A DNA stretch of 64,000 bases from Oreocharis arfaki (Eukaryota; Chordata; Aves; Passeriformes; Paramythiidae). The position numbers were made by a program, and so were the translations under genes. Below, one piece after another: positions 51,201 to 62,300 of this stretch. Numbering within the stretch: position 1 is the first letter of the stretch; each line of letters starts with the position of its first letter. The stretch covers positions 62,001 to 126,000 of the forward strand of contig VZRR01027747.1 in assembly GCA_013398015.1 (NCBI GenBank), given 5' to 3'. The notes under the pieces were generated by a model, which did no database searches, had not been told where the DNA came from, and worked only from the letters and a program-made list of their open reading frames with translations.

Positions 51201-51469
51201 ATGCTTAGATCCAGCTGTGATGTTTTCATGGAAAGAAACAGTAACCCTCTAAGTACTGCTATTATTTAATGAGTATCAGAGGATGATGCATGCATGTAAG
51301 TTGATGCCAAGGCAGAAAAAACCACTCTTGCTGAATATCTTAAATTTATTAGGTCATTTAATAATAGCTTGGTTTTGGTGATATAAAGACTGGATTTTCA
51401 TTATTGTTGCCAGACCATATTTTTCATTAACAGTATAAGCCAAATAGGCAACTGTCAAGAATTGGGATG

Positions 51470-51650
51470 TGAGAAGCTAGGACTGACTGTAAGAAAACCT
51501 TTCCCCAGGAGGACACAGAAGTGTTGGCACATGCTGTCTAGGGACCACGGATCATCAGGATGAAGCCTCAGGCAGCCTGGTCTGACCCTCTGGCTGACTC
51601 CGCTGTCAGCAGCTCCTTGCACCAGACACCTCTCAACCTCCTTCCCCAAT
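51470..51650 (+). mobile_element. CR1 LINE 3' fragment
   Basis: GGACTGACTGTAAGAAAACC, TTTCCCCAGGAGGACACAGA and, after a short gap, AAGCCTCAGGCAGCCTGGTC then CTGACTCCGCTGTCAGCAG match the CR1 3' part from the C-terminal RT (RKTFF-V-H) to the 3' UTR (NLV...LTLL-AG). It is diverged from the other copies and probably belongs to a different CR1 subfamily. A spurious minus-strand frame covers it. Confidence 0.65.
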
Positions 51651-52985
51651 GAAGTAGCCCTGTATTTGTGATTTCTTTTCCAGTGCTGGCAAGAGGAAGA
51701 AGCTGCCCTTAAATCTTCTCATGCCTTGAGCAATAGGAAGAACAACCAATGCCCATGACTTCCCTTACAGACAACGGATTTCCTCCAGATACCATAATGC
51801 CCAGACCTTTTTGGTTTTACCTATTCAATAAAAACATCACTATGACATCGAAGGACCATTGCAGTTTACAAAACAGTATGCCACCTCTAAAATTATGACC
51901 CAATTGTTTTAAATTAAAAGCAAAAAAAGTCAGATTTTTTTTTATTATTACATGAAGAGTTTGTCTAGGTTGAAGGCTTTTTCTACTGTACGCAAGTTAG
52001 GTTTATAACTAACCACTTATAGTTTCCACTGCCTCAGAAATCTCTGCACAGCACTACATTTTGCAACACAACACAGTGCTAATGGCAAGAAAGACCTGAC
52101 TCTATGCTATTGGTCTCCTCAAATCAGCTTTACTTACAAGAACTTCAGATCACATCTATTATGTCACAACATGCTTCAAAAAAAAAAAAATCTTACAATG
52201 CTATTGACTTGCTATTGAGATAAGTCAGAAAAGTCTTTGTAGAGGTGTGGAAAAGGAACAATCCATACAAATCTAAATGGGATTCTACAAAAAAGACTGG
52301 TCTATTTTCATCAAGTACTACACCAAAAATATCTTCAGAAGGGCTGTTGGCTAGATGAAAGTCATCAAGTATTAAAAAGAACAGAATACAGCAGTTAGAA
52401 AGGAAACATACAAGTCATTTGAATTATGATTACCCCTGGCATGATGTTAATTAATTATCATAGAAATACCAGTGTAACATTTAGGAGTTTTATGTAAACA
52501 TCAGCTTCTGAAGTGCATGTCTTTCTTCCTGTATTTGCAGCAAACCTTCCACTTTTTGTACTGTTTTTTGTACTTCTTGAACTCAGGTTTTTCTAAAGGT
52601 CAAAATTCTCTGTTTTCAAATATAAATAGAGTTTATATTACATTCTGAGGAGCAGAAAAAGTAAGGGATTTAGCACTGGTGTACTCTTAATTCTCAAAAC
52701 ATGAGTTGCAAATACATTTTTTTATATCCAGGTAAAGCCCAGACAAGCTGACAGTGACATCCTCCCTTTCACTTAAACCAAAACAAGTATTTTAAAAATT
52801 CTGTTATTTTTGTTAACTGTTTGTTTGGCTGGCTGATTGGTTTTGTTTGTTTGTTTGTTTTTAAGAAGAGCAAAGCAAGTGAGAGAGCAAGAACTTCATC
52901 CTCTTCTGAGATGCTGGCACAAACTTGCATGGCAGAAATTCCATTACTAATTCAACTCTGATGAAGGTTTATAGTCAGGCAATGC

Positions 52986-53005
52986 ATTCTCACACTAGTG
53001 AGAAT
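52986..53005. repeat. short hairpin, 8-bp stem
   Basis: ATTCTCAC pairs with GTGAGAAT across ACTA. Perfect stem, 4-base loop. Confidence 0.5.
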
Positions 53006-53823
53006 TAGTACCTTTTTTTTCTATTTTAATTACTTTGTGTTAACATTTTGAACCTCACATTCAGGTATCCAACCCATTAGGTGCATAAATGTAGTCTCCT
53101 TTTCCTGGTGGGTTTTAGGTACTTTGCTAGTTCACAGTCAACTTAGTTTTATGACTAATTATAAATAATAATGTATCATTGGCATGAGTTCCTTTCTGAC
53201 AAATCAAGAAAACTAACAAGCTGTGGAAATACAACTACTTCAGGCAGAACTCAGTGCCTCACACATACGTGTGCACACATAGTCAAGTGAGATGACACAA
53301 GGATTTTACCAGAATAAACGTTATGTAGATGACTTCACACAAACCTAAAACATATCGGTGACTAACATAAGCCAAGCATCTAACTGGGGTGTCTTTCATA
53401 TAAAATCTCAGAGACAAAGTCTTGTAGAGCTGTACTAATTGATTTATAAGTCAATACCATGTCTACATATATGGAGTAATTGAACTAATATGGAATAACT
53501 ACACTATATATTCCATACACATTATCTTCTGTTCACCAAGGCTTCATGATTACTGTTCTCAGGTTTATGATTATCTTTAAGTAATAAGTGCAATCCACAC
53601 TTTCCTGTATTTAGATTAAATATGAAAAGTGATTAATGATAGAATTTAGGAACTGCACTGCTAGAGAAAATGAGGAATGCCTGCTCTGCAAGCTACAGCT
53701 GTAAGTCAATCTGCTATGCTACACTGAGTAACTGCTGTGCTACTGTGCCGCCACAGCTGCCCCAGAAGCACATGTTTGCAAGTGGGCAGGAACTTCTTTT
53801 TTCCCTCACTGATAGTCAACCTC

Positions 53824-53853
53824 TATATACATACATATACATATATATATATA
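53824..53853 (+). repeat. TA/TACA microsatellite
   Basis: Alternating TATACATA units grade into pure TA. It yields the YIYIYIYI run in an open frame at 53670-54065, which is otherwise unrecognised and probably not coding. Confidence 0.85.
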
Positions 53854-54925
53854 GAATGGAAGCCATTAAATTAATAAAGTCTCTCCAAGATGTGATACCT
53901 GATTTGCTCTTCAATAAACTGGGAGGGAATACATTAATGTCCTCTAAATTGATACTTGTCTTGGCAAAGGTATCATTTAGAGGAGAGTTAAAATTACATG
54001 GTATCTATTTTAAGAACTGTTTTAGTAAATCACAATCAAACCATTGGGTAAAGCAGGTGATCTAAATCCTGACTATATTTTTCAGGCAAGACTGACATGA
54101 CCCACTTTCTGTCCCTAAATCAATCTCATGCTCAAGCTGTGGCATGGGTAATCCATCCAGATATCTGCTTCAGCATACCAAAAAAGGTATGAAGGGAACC
54201 ACCTTGAGGAAAACAAGCTTAGTTTAAATCTGTGTTTGACAAGTGATGGAAGGGTTAAAGCAAAACAGGGTATAAACAAGAAAGTCACTAGCAAAACCAG
54301 CATCTGCTGAAGGAGTAATAAAGATACAAAATACTATAACTGTACATTTTTCATTTCTTTGTCTCCTGCCATTGCTGAGTGAGATAATGCTCAAAATGTG
54401 AATTGTAAAAGCAAACTAATTCTCAGGAAGATAAATCAACAGGAAAAAAAGTATCGTGGAAGAGATACCTAGAAAGATAATACAGGTAGGTGTGAAACTG
54501 CCCACACACCATGTCTGTATTTCATTTTCTTTTGTCACAAAGAGTAGGCCTGGGCCAAGCATCATACCTAAACAGCCTAGCCTGAATTAGGGGACACACC
54601 CATCTGATGCATCATTTTTTTAATTCCTATCTATATTAGAAGGAGGACTGCTTTCAGTCTCAGTGAGCTGTGCTGTACCACAGTACAGAGAATGCAAGAT
54701 ATGGTTATCTTGTACCAAACACTGCAATATTTTGCTGAAAGCTGCAGTGTCAAAGAGATCCAACCAACAGACCTGCTGTATCTTCTTTGGAAAATTCCCC
54801 AAAGGCTCAGAAGCAAGCAAACAAGATGTGGTAAGTAGTGCAGCATCCCCTAATTATACCTGCCTTGGTCTGGTCTTGGATTGACCTTGCTTCTGTGGCA
54901 CCCACCTCACAGGTACCATGTCCTA

Positions 54926-54950
54926 AGAGACTCAGATTTCCTGAGTCTCT
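54926..54950. repeat. perfect hairpin, 10-bp stem
   Basis: AGAGACTCAG and CTGAGTCTCT form a perfect stem around a 5-base loop (ATTTC). Confidence 0.65.
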
Positions 54951-55861
54951 ACTGACACCTGGGACAACCTTGAAATAAAGGCAAGGTAAAAATAAAATGC
55001 AAGTATAAAAGTTATGTAAGTATATACAGTACAAATATAAGTATAAAAATTACATAAAAATGTAAATAAAAATTTTCCATGGAGTTTGACAAGGAGCAGA
55101 CTATTGCAGAAATGCGTGGTTTAGACAGAAAGCACTGATTGCTCTCTCTTTAATTTCTTTTATTAATTGAAGGACTTGAAAATCCTCATGGGTTAAGGTT
55201 GTGGAAGCTGTGTCAAGAATCCAGCCATTCGCACATATTGGAATGTGGATCAAGTTTTCCAGTAACTTCTTCACTTCCCCTTCTTTTTACTTTATTTTAA
55301 GATAAAAAATAATACAGAGATCCATTAGAGAACAGGACTATGGGGTCTGAAGTATTTATTCTGAGCTTAAACTTAAATCAAAAGCCCACATGAAAAGGAT
55401 TTAAAAATAATTTTCATATCAACAAAATGACACTTATCATGGAACAATTCTGTTTTTTCAGCTTTGAGTATAACATAAGTAATCTAATTTTAGATTTGCA
55501 ACAGAGTGGGTCTTTTCACTTCAAGAGGCATTCACATCTTTGAAAGCAAATTAAGTTATGCTTGTTTGACAAGCTTCCCAGTGTCTTGCCCTATAAAAAA
55601 CAAACAGGACTGTATACTTCACCAAAAAGGCAAGATACTCATCTTTTCACATGCATACTGGTTTTGTCTACAGATCTCCTCCAAAGAATATAATACGCCA
55701 AAACATAAAATGTAAGAAATAGTAAGGAAATTAATTCACAAATTCACCTGCTGAGGAAGAAGAGTAGCAAGTACTGGACTCAAACTGTAAGATTTGATCT
55801 GAAAATCTGTAAGATTTATGGGTGTCAAACAAACCCTGAACATAATTGAAATTATTTTGCA

Positions 55862-55945
55862 AATCACAGGATGGGTAAGGTTGGAAGCATCAGAGTTGCT
55901 CATCTGTTCCAAGCTCCCTGTTGAAAGAGGGCCATCACCATGGCT
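55862..55945 (-). mobile_element. CR1 LINE 3' end, short
   Basis: The plus strand starts with AATCACAGGATGGGTAAGGT and TGGAAGCATCAGAGTTGCTC, then CCAAGCTCCCTGTTGAAAGA and GGGCCATCACCATGGCT. This is the reverse complement of a CR1 3' UTR with its terminal repeat. Only the last 80-odd bases were inserted or survive. Confidence 0.8.
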
Positions 55946-57347
55946 TTAAACTCAAATTAATTTATATGCTGACAGTTTACTAATCTGCACAAGATTTTTT
56001 TCTCCGCCAAAATGTTAATTACCCAGTGCTGAAATTGTAACAAATTATGATTTAATAAGCTACCAGGTTTGACAGCCCTACTGTCCTCCTTGCCAAATAA
56101 TTAGGATGTACCAAATTTCACCTCATTTATTTCATTTACAAGATATAAAACTGAAATTGTGGAGCATTTTTAAGGAAATAGTCTATTAGAAAAAAATTTT
56201 AAAATAAGGAACAAAGAATGATGAAGAAAACTTCTGTATTCTAAGTATTTGTGAAATTTAGATAATACTGATCCATACTTGAACAATTCAGGTATTCACT
56301 GCACAGGTGAAGTCCTGCAAACTTGAAAGTTTAAGGCAAATAAGTATTTTTATTTTTCATGGCCAACAAAGAGAATAGTGAAAGGAATGAGTCAAAGGTT
56401 ATTTTACCTAGGTTCCCTAGTTTTATGCCATTTGAAGTCTAATTAAGGTAAAGCGGATTCTCTGAAGTGAGAAGAGCAAGTTTATCTTGTTTATTTTTAA
56501 GTAAAAACAGGTTTTATTGAGTAAGATGAAAATTACGATGATGTAAAGGCAACTAACTGGAAGTCATGTCGTATTTCCAAAACCTTAAAAAAAATACCCC
56601 AGAACAAAGCCAGTCTCCAGGCATTCAGGCATTAAAACACCTTTTTTCTCCTATGTATCTTTGGTCAAAGAGGCCAGAACACCCCTAAGATTCTTATTAA
56701 CCTAAGAAAAAATAACTCTCCAAAATTACTACTAACATATCTATCTAAAAAAACAACCACTAATATAAAAGATTAAAATCACGTAAGATTAAAAGACAGG
56801 AAGGGAAATCACTCTTAGTAACTTTGAGAAACACTGAACATCCGAAAGACGCATCCATTTTACTTAACATGAAACTGAAGGTAGTCAGCATCCCTGACAT
56901 AAGGCCAATGGAAAGAATGAAGAAATAAAAACTGTGTGCAGAAAATAAATTCTTTTTAATTATGGCTGCTATCCTTTCCATCCTTAACCTTCTCAATCAA
57001 GCACTGAACATCTGCAGTATTCTGTGAAGAGATTAAACAGTAAAACACACACCTGTTGCACAGACAGACGTCTTCAGTTTCTATCTGCTAACCTGCCTCT
57101 AGTCATATTTTTGAATGATAAATATATGCCTAAACAAATTTACCTTCACGACCATCCTGCTCCCACATTCTCTCTAATATATGAATCAAGAAATCAGGAA
57201 TTACAAAGATTCCAGGTGATGTCGTTCTACTTCATTTCCTAAAAGAGCCTGAGAAAACCCCAACAAACCACACCACCTAAAACAGCACTCCATGAGTGGT
57301 AACACAGCACACTACTCCTTTCTGAGCAGAAACCTGGGAATTCCAGG

Positions 57348-57383
57348 CAAACCACAAGACTCTCTCAAACCACAAGACTCTCC
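57348..57383 (+). repeat. 18-bp tandem duplication
   Basis: CAAACCACAAGACTCTCT is followed at once by CAAACCACAAGACTCTCC (17 of 18 identical). The unit length keeps frame, but the overlapping frames show no other coding sign. Confidence 0.85.
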
Positions 57384-58777
57384 AAAGTGCTCTGGCTGGC
57401 ACAGGGAGCAAATGGAAAGCTAAGCAGAACCCATCTCTCTGCATGTTTTGTAACGTCTGGAGTATTTCTGCCAAAGCCACTTATCCTACGAAGATGCAAA
57501 ACTGTAAGGCTTCCAGTTGCATTGAGAATAGTGGATGCAAATCAGGAGACCCAAAAACCTGCCAGAAATTTCACACAGAAAGCCCCCTATGAAACTCCCT
57601 GAAGACTGGGTGTGTCATTGCATCCTTTCCAGATGAATAAACTGCATCACGGCTGTTAAAGAGCACTGCCAAGCCAGGCACGTAGGAGGCTGGGGACAGC
57701 TTCAGGAACACCACCTGACCCAACACCATCATCTCTCATCGTTGACAACCTTATGAATGGAACAACTGAGTTACTGGAAAAAACTTAATACTGTTTTTAT
57801 CAGGTCATGCTGATGTTCATCAGTTCTTCAGTTAACCTTAGACAACACATATGGGATGCAAAAGCAGCACACTGTACAGCTGCCTGCCTCAGCAAGTCCC
57901 ACCAGGAGGGCGGTAAAAAAGCCAGGATTCATATTCAGTGTTGCCTTCGTGGATTACAACAAGTATTCCAAACAGATTCCTTCCTCCCTCCCCTCAAATA
58001 GCGCTCTGTTTCTTTAGGCCTCATTATTCACCTTTTATGCTGCAAGTTTGGAAATCTTGCTCTGGAGGGATAAAGACATTTGCATAAGGATCTCTACCTC
58101 AAGATAAATGTTTTTAATTATCACAATAATCTAGACTTTGAGTACTAGAGAACTAGAGATTTTTTCAGACTTCCATTTTTAATGTATTTAAGGGAAATTT
58201 AGCACAGAAAAAAAATAATGACAACATAACAGGAAAAGAGAACTCAATGATCACCAGTGGGTTCCTACAACCTTGTTACAGGAACATGCAACTGATTGGA
58301 CTAAACCACTTCAGCATATCAGAGGTGGATTCATCAAGCCCATAAAGAAAAGATCATAGAATCATAGCCACTCAGCACTGTCACATTAAAAAAAACCCAA
58401 GCTGCAGTCAATAAATTGCTTCAGCACTTCCAAGAGATCTTACATTTTCCAAATTTCCCAGCTGATAGGCAGTGATGAAATAAGGAAGTGATGAGCCTAA
58501 GATGGCTGTTTAAATGAATAAGCCAGGTAGCTTCTATGAGTATTTATCTACAATGCCAGAAAATAAATTATATACCTGCAGACTCCTAAACTGAGCTTCC
58601 AAATACTACTTATTACAACATAAAAATTGTCAATCTCCTCCAGCAAGCTGAAAAGTATTTCCTAAACAAACATTTCTTATCCATTTTAAGGAAAATGGGA
58701 GGAAGGGTTATTGAAGAAACAAGATGCCACTCAAAAGATAAGATACATAAAGTCTAGACAAGGAAAGGGAGGCTTAC

Positions 58778-58888
58778 CTCTGCCAAAACACTTGGACAAG
58801 TAAAACCACTAAAGTTGTTTTCAAAGCTCTGTTTGTATTTCAGCCATGTTCTTCCACATCCCCTTTCTTTTTCTATCCCTGCCTCAAG
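58778..58888 (-). other. candidate 111-base internal exon
   Basis: On the minus strand a long T/C tract and TTTCATCTAG precede a 111-base segment that ends at a consensus donor (GCAGAG then GTAAGCC). The segment is exactly 37 codons and is open in phase 0 to phase 0: it starts LEAGIEKERG, passes RTWLKYKQSFENNFSG and ends CPSVLAE. An in-frame TAG lies immediately upstream, within the acceptor, as expected of intron sequence. The family is not recognised and no partner exon is identified nearby, so a chance match or a non-coding RNA exon remains possible. Confidence 0.22.
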
Positions 58889-59271
58889 CTAGATGAAACC
58901 CTTGGGGGGGAAAAAAGCATTTCCCACAGACATACTCTGCACAGAGACAAAATCTGAGGAAGGGCAATTACACTTCAAAATATTTGAAAAAATAAGTATT
59001 TCTAGGTGACACATTTTTATAAGTTTATTGTTTTGTAATAGGGTGCTTAGTGATATTTGTCTTCAAGAGTCACTGGTTTGACATGTTGGCGACATTTATT
59101 TCACACAGCCAAATTAAGCTGGCTACAGCCATTCTGAGAAGTCACAGAGAGCTCACAAAGGAACATGTTCATAAGGGTGAAAAATAACTGCCCAAACTTT
59201 CTGAGGTGCCAACTACAAAACAGCAACATAGCTAAAAGAAAACATCTTCCAGATGCAATTAAAAAAAAAAA

Positions 59272-59394
59272 NNNNNNNNNNNNNNNNNNNNNNNNNNNNN
59301 NNNNNNNNNNNNNNNNNNNNNNNNNNNNNNNNNNNNNNNNNNNNNNNNNNNNNNNNNNNNNNNNNNNNNNNNNNNNNNNNNNNNNNNNNNNNNN
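59272..59394. other. assembly gap (123 N)
   Basis: The run of N is bounded on both sides by A-tracts (11 A before, 13 A after). Open frames spanning it are artefacts. Confidence 1.
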
Positions 59395-62300
59395 AAAAAA
59401 AAAAAAACCAACAAAAACCAAAACCAAATGTCTACTACAATGCTGGAAATAAAAATGCTGGGAGACTCAATGAAAAAATTAATTGACATTACATCAGAAA
59501 ACAATTTGTTTCATCTTCCCAATGCAAATTCAATAACAACTCATACCTAAATATGAGTTAGGTACATTTTCCACGTCATTTACAGAACACTGACTAATTG
59601 TTAGCCCAAATGCATTCTGTTTTATTTATATGGTTCAGTAAGATTTCTAGAGCTGACATACAACATTTGCACTACATAAGTAAAAAGACCCATCTGTACT
59701 ATCAGTCTGAGTTTTATCCTTAATAATGCTGAATCTGTTGAAAGTTTCAAGGCAATTATTAACCAGTGATACACTAGAATTCCTTAAAAATTAGTAGGCA
59801 GCTGGCAGATTTCACTAACAAAAGATATACTTGGAGAACAAGAACATCCATTGAAAGAGGCAACTTTTAAAATTCTCCCAATGACTCAGATGCTTTTTGG
59901 TATATTAAGTCACTCTGAATTAATTCAGAAAGGATTATCAAACAGTATTAAGTCAATTTCTTTTAATTCCCTTAACTAGAAAATAACATGTACAAATTCC
60001 AGCACAGAAAGGAAACCGAACTGAAAAGTATTTCTAATACAGGATCTTTTGCTAAATTACGTCTTAAGCTTCCTGCTGTTCTTCCTCTCTAATTGAGTAG
60101 CAACTAAGAAATATTACATGACTATAGACTTTACAGTAAAATGTAGAATTAGAAGATGCTGGTGAGTGATACATAGTAAAATTAATTCTTCTCTTTAGAT
60201 TGATGTTAGTAAGGTTCAAGCACATGAATCTTTAAAAACACAAAAAAAACCCCAAAACAGAGAAAATTTTGTTTCAAATACTCACATTTCTCAGAATCCA
60301 GTGACAACAAAAGTTAATAACATGACATAATGATTGAGACTGGACCTCTGTAAGGCATCTGGACTAAAAACCCCCCTCATTTTTCCTCTGTGCCCACTGG
60401 CTCTCTAAAGGAAAAGAAACTTCATGCATTCAGCTGCATGATGCAAAAAATATGCCTAACATAAAACTGCTGGTTACTGAATTTATGCTGCATCTCTTTA
60501 GGTCTCCTTCCCAGCAGTTTTCTGGTAGATTTGGACTCGTGTCTCTACTCATACTCTCTCTCCCATCCTGAACTGAAAGCAGCTGCCTAAAATAATGTAG
60601 CACTCATTTTGAAGTTATGCTGTTACATATCAGCTTCCCATTAGTGGTCCTTGTACTAGAATCCGACCTTATGTGTGTGACATAGACAGCAGAAAGCCAG
60701 CAAAGATGATACTGAATATTTGGGACCTAGGCACAGGCTATGTTTTGAAACATAAAAGCAGATATGATAGGTTGTGACTGCACTAAATTTTCTCTCATTA
60801 AACACTCAGAGGCCTTGAAATAACTTCAAAAATGCTTCAAATTTGTCTTTGGTGTAACCACCATCCAGGTAAACTCACTCTTACTAAGTTAAATACAGAA
60901 TTCAATTCATTACAGACACCAGTTAACAACGCTTAACAACAATCACTGTCTTCTTATCTTGCCATACAAGAGCTTAGCAGTACAACTTCAGTAAAATGAT
61001 TAAGCTCCTCAGTGTATTCACATTGTTAATTATGTAGAAAATTACTAAATACTTCTGTTTAGCCCTCAAGAATATTCTGATTTGTGCTTTATTTTTGACT
61101 TCTACAAAGTTTTTTTCTAAAAACAGAAACTTATAAAATTAATTTAAAAACATAATGAAAATTGAATGCTATTAAGCAATCTTGTAAGATCAGGCTACTG
61201 AACATAAATGTTTTCAACATTCCAACTACTGAAAGTGACCACTAAAAATGCAACAACATCTAAAATCTATGACCTCCACAGTTACTTTGCTCATTATTAG
61301 CTTTCTTCCTCTATTAAGAGTTTAATGCCTGCCCCCTCCCCCCCACCAAAAAAAAGAATAAAATCAATATTCTTTTTTTTTTTTCCTTTGTCTGCTCAGT
61401 AGAAAACAGCCTCCAAATCCAGGATCCGATCTAAAAGTTTGCAACTTGACAAGTTTCTATTAGCTAGCCATTTTTTCCTAATGTGGAAAGAGTACAAGAG
61501 GAGAAAAGAGAAGCCATGTTTAAAAGCATGCATTTTTCTTGCTCTGCCCTTAGCACTACTTTTCTCAGCATTAGCTTCCTTCACTTTTGTTTTCTCAGCT
61601 TTTTTATGATGACAAGTCATGTTGTGATAAGTCATATCAGGCTGCATCAGCCATGCAGCAAATACACTGAAATGCTGAAAAACACTTTCCCCCTCAAAGA
61701 CATACTTACAGCAGTAAAGAATTTAAAAGGAGTTTCACAGGAAAAATCACGCCTGCATTGTCTAGAAAAAAAACATACAGCATTAATGGCCAATTTAAAC
61801 TCTACATTAGTTCTGGCTATTCACTGGAGCTAAGCATAATTCATTTTTGATGCTTGTTCAAGAACAAAATTTCAGTCTGTCTTTCAGGTTTCATTTTGGT
61901 TTTTTAAAGGCATTGGATAAAGAGGAGATGCCTCCAAACTGATCTGCAAAAGGCAAAAGCAATAGATTTGAGCAACAGATCTGTTCATACACACAAGAAG
62001 ACGTACAGTACATCATATAGTTTCATATATCTCTTCCACTATCTGAAAAAATTGAAAAAATCAAATGTACAATTAACATACAAGATATTTTTAAACTTGG
62101 AGAACAAAGATCAAAAAACAACAGCCTTCTTGTAGGCAAGACACCAATGGTATGTTAGAAGAGTCTTACAAAATTAGTATCTGTAAAACAGTCTTCCTGA
62201 AAGAAGACTGCATACAACATGACATATATCTGTAAAACTCAGGGGGCTCATGAATTTCACCTCCAGAAACCTTAAATGATGCAGAACTCACTCCTATGAC

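Larger units (their letters stand above)
51651..55861. other. non-coding stretch, nothing recognised
   Basis: AT-rich DNA with a (GTTT)n tract at 52842-52862, a TA/TACA microsatellite at 53824-53853 and small hairpins listed separately. No supported gene. Confidence 0.55.

Noticed and set aside
58354..58367. TCATAGAATCATAG, the CR1 3' terminal octamer pattern
   Set aside because: No CR1 sequence follows on the expected side, so it is too short to call an insertion.
59101..59504. Open frames crossing the run of N
   Set aside because: They exist only because N codons are not read as stops.
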